Below, in pieces: positions 47,603 to 55,829 of a stretch of DNA of 64,000 bases. A program made the position numbers and the translations under genes. Source of the DNA: Streptomyces sp. NBC_01463 (lineage in GTDB: Bacteria; Actinomycetota; Actinomycetes; Streptomycetales; Streptomycetaceae); NCBI GenBank assembly GCA_036227345.1, contig CP109468.1:6820001-6884000 (forward strand). The letters are read 5' to 3'. The stretch's first letter is position 1; each line of letters begins with the position of its first letter. Under the pieces are notes generated by a model. That model was given only the letters and a program-made list of their open reading frames with translations. It was not told where the DNA came from and did not search any database.

Positions 47603-47833
47603 ATGAAACAGTCAGCCGGATCCCGGCGTCACCTGCCTTCCAGTCCCTTCAACCGCCCGGCCCAGGCGGCCCCACCGGTCGAATTGTTCGATGTGGGCGA
47701 CAGGGTGTCGCACGACCAGTTCGGACTCGGCCGAGTCCTTGCTGTCGAGGGCGACAACGACGCAGTGCTCATCGACTTCTCGGGGCGACAGGGGAGGATC
47801 CTGAGCCCGTACTCCAAGCTGACCAAGCTCTGA
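47603..47833 (+). CDS. Small Tudor/KOW-like protein
   Basis: 76 residues. After a flexible N-terminus, FDVGDRVSHDQFGLGRVLAVEGDNDAVLIDF resembles the C-terminal Tudor-like domain of UvrD/PcrA helicases, which binds RNA polymerase, followed by GRQGRILSPYSKLTKL. Stand-alone versions occur in actinobacteria. Role unknown; a nucleic-acid or RNA polymerase contact is plausible. Confidence 0.82.
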   Translation: MKQSAGSRRHLPSSPFNRPAQAAPPVELFDVGDRVSHDQFGLGRVLAVEGDNDAVLIDFSGRQGRILSPYSKLTKL

Positions 47834-47883
47834 GAGAAGCGACGAGCACGCGCCGCGTACGCCGTATCTCTCTCGCCGACCGC

Positions 47884-47920
47884 CTTCAGGGGCACCCGCA
47901 GCAGCCGGGTGCCCCTGAAG
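47884..47920. terminator. Bidirectional terminator
   Basis: Perfect 15-bp stem (CTTCAGGGGCACCCG, 47884-47898, with 47906-47920), loop of 7 nt, between the convergent small protein and TerD genes. Confidence 0.9.
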
Positions 47921-47933
47921 ACGTTTCCCGTCC

Positions 47934-49154
47934 CTACAGGGACTGGGCGGCGGGCTTGACCATGCCGCGGACGGTGCGCGACTTCACGAAGTCACCCATC
48001 GCGGTCATTTCCCATTCGCCGGAGAACTGCTTGATCAGCTTCGCCATCATCACGCCGGTCTGCGCCTCGGCCCCGGTCAGATCGAAGCGGACCAGCTCCT
48101 CGCCGGTGGCCGCGTCGATCAGCCGGCAGTAGGCCTTCGCCACCTCGGTGAACTTCTGGCCGGTGAACGAGTTGACCGTGAACACCAGACCTGTCGCCTC
48201 CGGGGGGATCCGGCCCAGGTCCACGACGATCACCTCGTCGTCGCCGGCGCCCTCACCCGTGAGGTTGTCGCCCGAGTGCTTGATGGCGCCGTCCAGGATG
48301 GAGAGCTTGCCGAAGTAGCAGCTGTCCAGGTGGTTGCGGTTCGGGCCGTAGGCGATCACCGAGGCGTCGAGGTCGATGTCCTTGCCGCGGAACGCGGGCT
48401 CCCAGCCGAGGCCCATCTTGACCTGCGAGAGCAGCGGACGACCGCCCTTGACCAGCGACACCGTCTGGTTCTTCTGGAGGCTGACGCGGCCCTTGTCCAG
48501 GTTGATCTTCCCGGAGGCGGGGGGTGCGGCGGGCGCCGGGGGTGCCGGGGGTGCGGGGGGCGCGGCTGCCACCGGGGGTGCGGCGACCCGGGGGTCCACC
48601 GGTGCGGCGACGGGCGCCGGAGCGGCGGCCGGGGCGGGTGCGGCGGCGGGCTCGTCCTCGACCGACACGCCGAAGTCGGTGGCGATGCCCGCCAGCCCGT
48701 TGGCATAGCCCTGACCGACCGCGCGGGCCTTCCAGGCGCCGCCCCGCCGGTAGACCTCGATGACCACGAGGGCGGTCTCGGTGCCCAGCCGCGGCGGCGT
48801 GAACGTGGCGAGCGCGCTGCCGTCGTCCGCGTTGCGCACGGTGGCGGTGGGCTCGACGCCCTGGAAGGTCTGACCCGCTCCGTCCGGGCTCGCCGTGACG
48901 ACGATCTTCTCGATGCCGGGCGGCACCGCCGCGGTGTCCACCACGATCGCGTCGGGCGCGGTGCCGCCGCCGGAGCGGTACGTCACACCCGGGCCGGTGG
49001 GCTGGTTGTAGAAGATGAAGTCGTCGTCGGAGCGCACCTTGCCGTCGGCGGTGAGCAGCAGGCCCGAGACGTCGAGCCGCACGGGGGCGGCGACGTCCAC
49101 CGCCACGCGGGCGGCGGAGAGAGGGATGTTCGAGCCGGGTGTCATAGCGGTCAT
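47934..49154 (-). CDS. Tandem TerD-domain protein
   Basis: 406 residues. Two TerD domains: residues 1-175 (SDDDFIFYNQP, IVVTASPDGAGQTF, LVVIEVYRRGGAWKARAVGQGYANGLAGIATDFGV) and about 228-400 (VSLVKGGRPLLSQVKMGLGWEP, GKDIDLDASVIAYG, GAGDDEVIVVDLGRIPPEA, FDLTGAEAQTGVMMAKLIKQFSGEWEMTAMG), joined by an Ala/Pro linker. TerD proteins bind Ca2+ through Asp residues and are tied to tellurite resistance and stress or development in Streptomyces. Other ter genes are not nearby. ATG 49154 or 49145. Confidence 0.92.
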   Translation of the reverse strand: MTAMTPGSNIPLSAARVAVDVAAPVRLDVSGLLLTADGKVRSDDDFIFYNQPTGPGVTYRSGGGTAPDAIVVDTAAVPPGIEKIVVTASPDGAGQTFQGVEPTATVRNADDGSALATFTPPRLGTETALVVIEVYRRGGAWKARAVGQGYANGLAGIATDFGVSVEDEPAAAPAPAAAPAPVAAPVDPRVAAPPVAAAPPAPPAPPAPAAPPASGKINLDKGRVSLQKNQTVSLVKGGRPLLSQVKMGLGWEPAFRGKDIDLDASVIAYGPNRNHLDSCYFGKLSILDGAIKHSGDNLTGEGAGDDEVIVVDLGRIPPEATGLVFTVNSFTGQKFTEVAKAYCRLIDAATGEELVRFDLTGAEAQTGVMMAKLIKQFSGEWEMTAMGDFVKSRTVRGMVKPAAQSL

Positions 49155-49231
49155 GCACGGGGTAACGAATGACCCGGCTTTGCCGTTCCCTTACCTTCCG
49201 CCGGCTTCGCCCGTACGGCGGTGTCGTCCGT

Positions 49232-50041
49232 TCAGTACGGCCAGATCGGCGGGTTGGTGCAGAAGTGACCGCCGAGGTGGGAGTGGTCGGGGTTCTCCGG
49301 GTCGAGCTCACCCTGCTCGGCGATGAGCTTCGCCGCGTACTCCTCCGAGTCGTCCTGCGGCTCGTAGCCGAGCGAACGGGCCGACGTCAGGTCCCACCAC
49401 AGCCGGGTGTTGTCCGAGGATCCGTGGATGACGGTGTGCCCCACGTTCTCGGCGCTGAGCGCGGCGTCGAACAGCCGGGCGCCGTCGCCCGGGCTCATCC
49501 ACACGGACAGCATCCGAACCGACGTCGGCTCGGGGAAGCAGGAGCCGATGCGCACCGAGACGGTCTCCAGGCCGTGCCGGTCCCAGTACAGCTGGGCGAG
49601 GTCCTCGCCGAACGACTTGGAGAGCCCGTAGAAGGTGTCCGGGCGGCGCGGGGTGCCGATGGGGATCAGCGGGTCGCCCGGGAGCGGGCGGGGCGTGAAC
49701 CCGACGGCGTGGTTGGACGAGGCGAAGACGATCCGCCGCACGCCCTCCGCGAGGGCGGCCTCGTAGAGGTTGTAGGTGCCCTCGATGTTCGCCTTGAGGA
49801 TCTTGTCGAAAGAGGCTTCCAGGGAGATGCCCGCAAGGTGGATGATCGCGTCGACACCCCGCACGGCCTCGCGCAGCGCGTCCTTGTCGCCGAGATCGGC
49901 GGTGATCGCGTCCGGCTCGCCCTCGATGGGGAACATGTCGAACAGGCGGAGCTCGTAGCCGTGGGCGGGCAGCAGCCCGCGCATCAGGGTGCCGAGACCG
50001 CCGGCGGCGCCGGTGAGCAGGACGGTGCGGGGAGCGGGCAT
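49232..50041 (-). CDS. udh: Uronate dehydrogenase
   Basis: NAD-dependent oxidation of D-galacturonate or D-glucuronate to the aldaro-lactone. 269 residues, extended SDR: LLTGAAGGLGTLM at the N-terminus, catalytic Y138 and K142 (YGLSKSFGE), FASSNHAVGF, VRIGSCFPEP, SVWMSPGD. These blocks match the Agrobacterium Udh sequence as I remember it. An operator-like GTTCAC-N4-GTGGAC lies 56 bp upstream and recurs before the ketodeoxyglucarate dehydratase at 50665, the later step of the same pathway. Confidence 0.92.
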   Translation of the reverse strand: MPAPRTVLLTGAAGGLGTLMRGLLPAHGYELRLFDMFPIEGEPDAITADLGDKDALREAVRGVDAIIHLAGISLEASFDKILKANIEGTYNLYEAALAEGVRRIVFASSNHAVGFTPRPLPGDPLIPIGTPRRPDTFYGLSKSFGEDLAQLYWDRHGLETVSVRIGSCFPEPTSVRMLSVWMSPGDGARLFDAALSAENVGHTVIHGSSDNTRLWWDLTSARSLGYEPQDDSEEYAAKLIAEQGELDPENPDHSHLGGHFCTNPPIWPY

Positions 50042-50096
50042 TCGCGGGATCTCCTCGGTACGGGGGGCGGCTTCGCTCGCCGGGTCCTTGGATGGG

Positions 50097-50112
50097 GTTC
50101 ACATGCGTGGAC
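50097..50112. promoter_or_regulatory. Operator before udh
   Basis: GTTCACATGCGTGGAC; reads GTTCAY-N4-RTGGAC, nearly palindromic, overlapping the probable udh start region (TAACTT just upstream on the minus strand as -10). Same pattern as 50605-50620. Confidence 0.6.
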
Positions 50113-50233
50113 AAGTTATGGAGCGGTGGGGGGGTGCGTCAAGGGGGTTGCCTCCCGGTCCGGGGTGCGGGGTTCCGTCCTCAATCGCCGGACGGGCTTG
50201 TTGGTGCGGGTTCCCCGCGGGGTGCGCCGTGGC

Positions 50234-50540
50234 CCGGTGGGTGGGGGTCCGGTGCCCCTCCGGGGCGTCTCCTCAAACGACGAACGTTTCCAGTCCCACG
50301 CGGCGGGAGCCCGGTATGTGTTCGTCGTCCTGCGGGGACTCCCCTGCACGGCCCCGGACGCGGCCGTCCCGCGTCTGCGGCGTTCGTGTCGCCGGTGTTC
50401 AGACGCGAGTGATGCTGGGTGGGGGCGTGCAGGGGGGTCCCCGCAGAAAATTGGCGTAATACCCGGCCCCCGCTACGTGTCGGGTTGCCACGCCAGTTTT
50501 TGAGGAGACGCCCCGGAGGGCCCCCACCCCCACCCACCGG
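50234..50540. repeat. Nested inverted-repeat (MITE-like) element
   Basis: Outer arms 50234-50277 and 50499-50540 are inverted copies: the outer 14 bp (CCGGTGGGTGGGGG) and the inner 22 bp (ending GGGGCGTCTCCTCAAA) are identical, separated by about 8 divergent bases. Inner arms 50330-50350 and 50426-50446 are inverted copies matching at 20 of 21 bases (CTGCGGGGAC...CTGCACG). No transposase and no clear target duplication. Confidence 0.75.
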
Positions 50541-50604
50541 ACAGAGGCGAACCCCGGGGCACCCGCCTTGACCCGCGACGATCCGCTGCCTTAGCGTAAG
50601 AAGT

Positions 50605-50620
50605 GTTCATGAATATGGAC
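50605..50620. promoter_or_regulatory. Operator before ketodeoxyglucarate dehydratase gene
   Basis: GTTCATGAATATGGAC, matching the udh site as GTTCAY-N4-RTGGAC in the same reading direction, 44 bp before the GTG at 50665. Confidence 0.6.
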
Positions 50621-50664
50621 GCCAATCAGAATTGTGCACGCCTGAATCCGCTCAGGGAGCGCCC

Positions 50665-51606
50665 GTGACCTCAGCCCCACTTGCCGCCCGACTCACCGCT
50701 GTCGCCGGGCCGCTCTTCTTCCCCGTCACCGCCTACGGACCGGACGGTTCCGTCGATCTCGACGTCTTCCGCGCGCACGTGCGCAAGGGCATCGACGCCG
50801 GCGCGGCGGCCGTGTTCGCCTGCTGCGGCACGGGGGAGTTCCACGCCCTGACGCCGGAGGAGTTCCGCCTCGTCGTCGCCGCGGCCGTCGAGGAGACCGC
50901 CGGTGAGGTGCCCGTCGTGGCGGGTGCCGGCTACGGCACCGCGCTGGCGGTCCAGTTCGCGAAGCTCGCCGAGGAGGCCGGCGCGGACGGGCTCCTCGCC
51001 ATGCCCCCGTACCTGGTCGTCGCCGACCAGGAGGGACTGCTCGCCCACTACACGGCACTGGCGGCGGCCACCCGGCTGGAGACGATCGTCTACCAGCGCG
51101 ACAACGCCGTCTTCGCCCCCGAGACCGTGGTGGCGCTGGCGCAGACGCCGGGCATCATCGGTCTCAAGGACGGCTACGGCGACCTCGACCTGATGCAGCG
51201 CATCGTCAGCGCCGTCCGCACCGGGCTGCCCGGCCGGGAGTTCCTGTACTTCAACGGGCTGCCCACCGCCGAGCTCACCGGCCTCGCCTACCGGGGCATC
51301 GGTGTCACGCTCTACTCCTCCGCCGTCTTCGCCTTCGCACCGGACATCGCGCTGGCCTTCTACCGGGCGCTGGAGTCGGGCGACGACGACCTCGTCAACG
51401 CACTGCTCGACACCTTCTACCGCCCGCTCGTCGAACTGCGCGCCAAGGGCCGCGGCTACGCCGTCTCCCTGGTCAAGGCGGCCGTCCGGCTCCAGGGCCT
51501 GGACGTCGGTGAGGTGCGCAGCCCGCTCACCGAGCCGCCGGCCGCGCACATCAAGGAGCTGACCGAGATCATCGGGGCCGGCCGCGCGCTGCTGGAGCGC
51601 GGATGA
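50665..51606 (+). CDS. kdgD: 5-dehydro-4-deoxyglucarate dehydratase
   Basis: DHDPS-superfamily enzyme that dehydrates and decarboxylates 5-keto-4-deoxy-D-glucarate to 2-oxoglutarate semialdehyde in oxidative uronate catabolism. 313 residues from GTG 50665, with GGGAG 6 nt upstream. Family blocks: FFPVTAYGPDG, FACCGTGEFHALTPEEF, VYQRDNAVF with the active Tyr, Schiff-base Lys in IIGLKDGYGDLDL, FNGLPTAE, and LYSSAVFAFAPDIA. Shares an operator pattern with udh. The aldarate dehydratase and semialdehyde dehydrogenase of the route are not in the window. Confidence 0.9.
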   Translation: MTSAPLAARLTAVAGPLFFPVTAYGPDGSVDLDVFRAHVRKGIDAGAAAVFACCGTGEFHALTPEEFRLVVAAAVEETAGEVPVVAGAGYGTALAVQFAKLAEEAGADGLLAMPPYLVVADQEGLLAHYTALAAATRLETIVYQRDNAVFAPETVVALAQTPGIIGLKDGYGDLDLMQRIVSAVRTGLPGREFLYFNGLPTAELTGLAYRGIGVTLYSSAVFAFAPDIALAFYRALESGDDDLVNALLDTFYRPLVELRAKGRGYAVSLVKAAVRLQGLDVGEVRSPLTEPPAAHIKELTEIIGAGRALLERG

Positions 51607-52781
51607 GGACGTCCGCCTTCCTCTATCCCTGGGACGTCGTCGGGGACCCCGGCGCGGCCGCCCGCGTCGCGGAGCTGGGGGTGGCGCAGGTGACGCTCGC
51701 CGCCGCCTATCACTCGACCCGGGCGCTGACCCCGCGCCATCCCGCCCGCCGCATCGTCACGGCCGAGCACGCCGCGGTGCTCTACCCGCCGGACGCCGGC
51801 CGCTGGGCGGGGCGCCGGCTGCGTCCGTACGAGCAGTCCTGGGTGGACTCGGGCGATGCCTACGCGGAGGCCGCCGAGGCGCTGGCCGGTGCCGGGCTCG
51901 ACGTGCACAGCTGGGTGGTGCTCGCGCACAACTCCCGGCTGGGCGCGGAGCATCCGGACACCTCCGTGGTCAACGCCTACGGGGACCGCTATCCGTGGGC
52001 TCCCTGCATCGCGCAGCCCGAGGTCCGTACGTATCTGGTGGACCTGGCAGCGGAGGCGGCGGTACGGGGCGGGGCCGGCGGCACCGAGCTGGAGTCGTGC
52101 GGCTGGTACGGCTTCGCGCACCTGCACGCCCACGACAAGATCGCGGGCGTCGGCCTCGGTGACGCGGCGCACTACCTGATGTCGCTCTGCTTCTGCGCCG
52201 CCTGCCGGGCCGGTTGCGGCGGCCAGGGGCTGGACCCGGAGGAGCTGGGCCGGGCCGTGCGCCGGGCGCTGGAGCCGGTCTGGGCCGGCGCCGGTGCCCC
52301 GGAGGCGGGATGGGACGGTGTCGAGAAGCTGCTCGGCGCCGACCTGGCCGCCGCCACGCTCCGGTGGCGCACCGAGGTGGCGCGAGGGCTCCAGGAGTCG
52401 GTGGTCGCCGCGGTGCGGGCGGTCGCGGCCCCGGGCTTCCAGGTGCTGCTGCACGCCGACCCCGCGCCGTACCGCTCCGGTGCGAACGTGGGTGTCGACG
52501 CGGAGCACATCCTGTCCGTGGCGGACGGTGTGGTGCTGCCCTGCACCGGCGGTGACGCGGCGCGCGAGGCGGTGCTCGGCCCGTTCGCCGGCCGTGCGGG
52601 TGTCCTCGCGGCCAATCTGACCGTGGTGCGGGGGATGGGCGGCAGCCCCGGCACGCTGGAGCGCGACGCCGCCCACGCGGCCTCGCTCGGCGCGAACCAA
52701 CTGCGCCTGTACCACGCGGGACTGGCATCGGACCCGGATCTGCGGACCGTCGCCGAAGCGCTCTCACGCCTCGGCGGATGA
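51603..52781 (+). CDS. Unknown protein coupled to kdgD, barrel-like
   Basis: 392 residues, no signal peptide, ATG overlapping the kdgD stop. Alternating hydrophobic strands and Ala-rich helices (AAARVAELGVAQVTLAAAYHS, AGLDVHSWVVLAHNSRLG, YGDRYPWAPCIAQPEVRTYLVDLAAEAA, FQVLLHADPAPY) suggest a TIM barrel of glycosidase or isomerase type. A compact cysteine group C196-x-C198-xx-C201-xxx-C205 (CFCAACRAGC) could bind zinc or a metal. ELESCGWYGF resembles an active-site strand end. No family recognised with confidence. Operon position suggests a role in uronate or oligo-uronide use. Confidence 0.8.
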   Translation: MRTSAFLYPWDVVGDPGAAARVAELGVAQVTLAAAYHSTRALTPRHPARRIVTAEHAAVLYPPDAGRWAGRRLRPYEQSWVDSGDAYAEAAEALAGAGLDVHSWVVLAHNSRLGAEHPDTSVVNAYGDRYPWAPCIAQPEVRTYLVDLAAEAAVRGGAGGTELESCGWYGFAHLHAHDKIAGVGLGDAAHYLMSLCFCAACRAGCGGQGLDPEELGRAVRRALEPVWAGAGAPEAGWDGVEKLLGADLAAATLRWRTEVARGLQESVVAAVRAVAAPGFQVLLHADPAPYRSGANVGVDAEHILSVADGVVLPCTGGDAAREAVLGPFAGRAGVLAANLTVVRGMGGSPGTLERDAAHAASLGANQLRLYHAGLASDPDLRTVAEALSRLGG

Positions 52782-53984
52782 GGGGAGCGGGCCGGCGGGG
52801 ATCCTTCGCCGCCGGCCCGTGACCAGCACCACCGCGGCCGCGAGTGCCACGGCGCCGACCAGGGGCAGCAGCACCTGGACGTCCACCAGGGCGACCAGGC
52901 CCGCGCCCAGCGCCAGCGCCACCGCGTTGGGCGCGAACATCAGCGTGTTGGCGGTCGCCGCCGTGCGCCCCAGCAGGGCGTCCGGCGTCTCCCGCTGCAC
53001 CGCCGTCATCGCGGCGATCAGCACGCACGGCAGACCTGCCCCGATCAGTCCGCACGCCACCAGCGCGACCGCGTCGTACGGCACCGCGCGCAGTCCCACC
53101 GCGACCGCGAACACGGCGATCCCCGCCGCCGTGAAGACCCGTTCCGGCAGCCTCCGCAGCAACGGCCCGGCGAGCAGCCCGATGGTGACGGACCCGACGC
53201 CCTGGACCGCGGAGAGCACGCCCGCGTACGCGGGGGAGTGGCCGAGTGTCCTGTCCACGACGGCGTACAGCGTCGCCCCGTTGAGTCCGGCGCACAGCAT
53301 CGTGACGGATCCGGCGAGCACCAGCGGCCGCAGCACCGGTGAGGTCCACACCTGCCGTATCCCGCCGCCGGTCCCGGACCCCGTCGCGGGATCGGGCGTG
53401 CGCACGTGCAGCAGTCCGTAGAGCCCGGCGGCCAGGGCGAAGGAGACCGCGTCCAGCAGGGCCACCGACGCGCCTCCGAAGCGGGTGTACAGCGCCGCGC
53501 CGGTGAGCGGGGCCACCAGTTTCATGCCCTCGTTCGCCATCATCCGCAGGCCGTTGAAGTCGCCGAGCAGGCCGGGGTCAACGGCCCGGGCGACCAGGGC
53601 CGATTCGGCGGAGTCCGTCAGGACGTAGCTGATCCCGTAGACCACGAGGACCGCGAAGAGGATCCAGACCCGTCCCGCCGAATCCACCGCGGTCAGGGTG
53701 GTCAGCAGCAGCGCCATGACGATGCCGGAGCCGACCAGCAGCGGCTTCCCGGGCAGCCGGTCGGCCAACGCCCCGAGGACCGGGCCGAAGAGCACCGGCA
53801 GCCAGACGGTGAAGAGGGCGAGCGCCGCCAGACTGTCCGACCCGGTCAGCGACTTGACCCAGATCCCTGCCGCCAGCGACATCGCGGAGCTGCCGAAACC
53901 GGACACGACGACCGCTGCCAGGAACAGCCCCGCCGTCCGGTCCCGCAGTACCCGCCCCGTCGCCGACCCTGCCCGTGCGCCCAC
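52764..53984 (-). CDS. MFS transporter, probable drug exporter
   Basis: 406 residues, about 12 membrane segments. MFS signature after helix 2 (GPVLGALADRLPGKPLL), YVLTDSAESALVARAV, LGRTAATANTLMFAPNAVALALG. Close to actinobacterial MFS exporters of the enterobactin/multidrug type. GTG start 53984, with GGAGG upstream. Its last 18 bp overlap the 3' end of the convergent gene. Confidence 0.92.
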   Translation of the reverse strand: MGARAGSATGRVLRDRTAGLFLAAVVVSGFGSSAMSLAAGIWVKSLTGSDSLAALALFTVWLPVLFGPVLGALADRLPGKPLLVGSGIVMALLLTTLTAVDSAGRVWILFAVLVVYGISYVLTDSAESALVARAVDPGLLGDFNGLRMMANEGMKLVAPLTGAALYTRFGGASVALLDAVSFALAAGLYGLLHVRTPDPATGSGTGGGIRQVWTSPVLRPLVLAGSVTMLCAGLNGATLYAVVDRTLGHSPAYAGVLSAVQGVGSVTIGLLAGPLLRRLPERVFTAAGIAVFAVAVGLRAVPYDAVALVACGLIGAGLPCVLIAAMTAVQRETPDALLGRTAATANTLMFAPNAVALALGAGLVALVDVQVLLPLVGAVALAAAVVLVTGRRRRIPAGPLPSSAEA

Positions 53985-54196
53985 CGAACCTCCCTGACCT
54001 GCGCCTGTGTTACGCCGTCAGGCTGGCCGGTAAGGCCGTCGCCGGGCATCGGGAGGATGCCGTACGGGACCGGTGGGGGCGGCCCGTCGCCGGGGCCGGT
54101 GTACGGCACATGTCCTAAGCCGGCGAAGTTCTTCTGTCAGAAGCGTTGACGAAACATTCACGGCGCCTCTAGCTTCATCGCGTCGTACTTCGTACG

Positions 54197-54206
54197 TCAT
54201 ATATGA
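54197..54206. promoter_or_regulatory. Palindrome before GntR gene
   Basis: TCATATATGA, a perfect 10-bp palindrome inside CGTACGTCATATATGAGACG, 34 bp before the ATG of the GntR regulator; probably its autoregulatory site. Confidence 0.5.
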
Positions 54207-54240
54207 GACGCGATACGCGAGATGCGAGAGCCCTTCACCC

Positions 54241-54897
54241 ATGACCTTTGCGCCCACCCCGATTCCGTCCCGCACCCAGTACGTGCTGGAGGCGATCAAG
54301 CACGCGATCCTCACGGCGCAGCTGAGACCAGGGCAGGCGCTCGTCGAGACCGAACTGGCCGCACAGTTCGGGGTCTCCAAGACCCCCGTCCGTGAGGCGC
54401 TCAAGACGCTCGCCGGTACCGGGCTGGTCGTCATGAGCCAGTACAAGGGCGCCATCGTGCGGCTGGTCGACGCGACCATGGCCCGCGAGGTGTACGACGT
54501 GCGGCTGCTGCTCGAACCGGAGGCGCTGCGCCGCTCCATCACCCGCAAGGCCTCACTCGACGCGGCCCAGGAGGCCCTGGAGCGCGCCGACTCGGCGGGC
54601 GACAAGGCCGACCGGTCGCTCGCCAACCGGGACTTCCACCGGGCGCTCTACCTTCCCTGCGGCAACCCGCTGCTGGCCAGGATGCTCGACGAGGTCCGGG
54701 ACCAAGCGGCGCTCGTGTCGACCGTGGCGTGGGCGACCATCCCGTCCTGGGAGCGGGAGGCGGCCGAGCACCGGGAGATCCTGCGGCTCGCGCTCGCCGA
54801 CGACGCGGACGCGGCGGCCGGGGCTCTGCACGACCACATCGCGTCGTTCGTCCGCCGCGCCTTCCCCGACGACGAAGACGGGGGTGACGCGGCGTGA
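54241..54897 (+). CDS. GntR-family (FCD) regulator of the second sugar island
   Basis: 218 residues from ATG 54241. Winged helix at 10-75 (LVETELAAQFGVSKTPVREALKTLAGTGLV), FCD helical domain with metal-type ligands in NRDFHRALYL, EHREILRLAL and DHIASF. First gene of an island for a sugar-acid route, so the ligand is likely a sugar acid or 2-keto-3-deoxy acid. Overlaps or nearly abuts the next gene. Confidence 0.92.
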   Translation: MTFAPTPIPSRTQYVLEAIKHAILTAQLRPGQALVETELAAQFGVSKTPVREALKTLAGTGLVVMSQYKGAIVRLVDATMAREVYDVRLLLEPEALRRSITRKASLDAAQEALERADSAGDKADRSLANRDFHRALYLPCGNPLLARMLDEVRDQAALVSTVAWATIPSWEREAAEHREILRLALADDADAAAGALHDHIASFVRRAFPDDEDGGDAA

Positions 54898-54926
54898 ACC
54901 GGCACACCGAAGAAAGGCCTGTCCGC

Positions 54927-55829
54927 ATGGACCTCACACCGCTGAAGGCGGCCCTCGCAGATGTCGTGGCGATCCCGGTCACCCCGTTCGCCGAGGACGG
55001 GACCATCGACACGGCGGCGCACCGCGCCCTGTTGCGCAGGCTGCTCGACGGCGGCGTGCGCATCCTCACCCCGAACGGCAACACCGGTGAGTTCTACGCC
55101 CTCACCCCCGAGGAGCGCCGCACCGTCACCGAGCTGACCGTGGAGGAGGCCGGCGGCCGCGCGACGATCCTGGTCGGGGTCGGGCACGACGTGCCGACCG
55201 CCGTCGCCGCCGCCGAGCACGCCAGGGACGCCGGCGCCGAGATGGTGATGGTGCACCAGCCCGTCCACCCGTACGTCTCGCAGGACGGCTGGATCGACTA
55301 CCACCGGGCCATCGCCGAGGCCGTCCCCGGACTCGGTGTCGTGCCCTACATCCGCAACCCGCACCTCGACGGGGAGTGCCTGGCGGTCCTCGCCGACAGC
55401 TGCCCCAACGTCATCGGCGTCAAGTACGCCGTCCCGGACGCCGCGCGCTTCGCGGCCTTCGCCCGGGACGCCGGCCTGGACCGCTTCGTCTGGGTCGCGG
55501 GCCTCGCCGAGCTGTACGCCCCCGCCTACTTCTCCGCGGGCGCCACCGGGTTCACCTCGGGTCTCGTCAACGTCGCCCCCGGCGTCTCGCTGGCCATGCT
55601 GGAGGCGCTGCGGGCCGGTGACCACCCGGCCGCCATGAAGGTCTGGGAGCAGATCCGCCGCTTCGAGGAACTGCGCGCCGACCGGCAGTCCGCGAACAAC
55701 GTGACGGTCGTCAAGGAGGCCCTGGCCTCGCTCGGGCTGTGCGGCCGCGACGTGCGCCCGCCCAGCCGGGTGCTGCCCGAGGCGCAGCGCGCCGAGGTCG
55801 CCGACCAGGTCGCGGGGTGGTCCATATGA
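54927..55829 (+). CDS. DHDPS-family lyase for a 2-keto-3-deoxy sugar acid
   Basis: 300 residues from ATG 54927, with GAAAGG upstream; GTG 54894 overlapping the gntR stop is the alternative. Barrel signatures: IPVTPFAEDGTID, TPNGNTGEFYALTPEER, active Tyr in VPYIRNPH, Schiff-base Lys in VIGVKYAVPDA. The lysine-synthase GRTG motif is absent, so it is an aldolase or dehydratase acting on the product of the IlvD/EDD enzyme that overlaps it (ATGA), for example a 2-keto-3-deoxy-pentonate. Confidence 0.88.
   Translation: MDLTPLKAALADVVAIPVTPFAEDGTIDTAAHRALLRRLLDGGVRILTPNGNTGEFYALTPEERRTVTELTVEEAGGRATILVGVGHDVPTAVAAAEHARDAGAEMVMVHQPVHPYVSQDGWIDYHRAIAEAVPGLGVVPYIRNPHLDGECLAVLADSCPNVIGVKYAVPDAARFAAFARDAGLDRFVWVAGLAELYAPAYFSAGATGFTSGLVNVAPGVSLAMLEALRAGDHPAAMKVWEQIRRFEELRADRQSANNVTVVKEALASLGLCGRDVRPPSRVLPEAQRAEVADQVAGWSI

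Larger units (their letters stand above)
50042..50664. other. Gene-poor 623-bp region between udh and kdgD
   Basis: No supported gene. It holds the udh promoter and operator (around 50097-50125), a common Streptomyces intergenic motif CAATCGCCGGACGGGCTTG (50182-50200), a nested inverted-repeat element (50234-50540), and the kdgD promoter and operator. Open frames across it are low in codon bias and cross the repeats. Confidence 0.7.

Noticed and set aside
50116..50537. Several open frames of 60-150 codons on both strands between udh and kdgD
   Set aside because: They run through the inverted-repeat element, overlap each other, lack ribosome-binding sites and show no protein-like composition.
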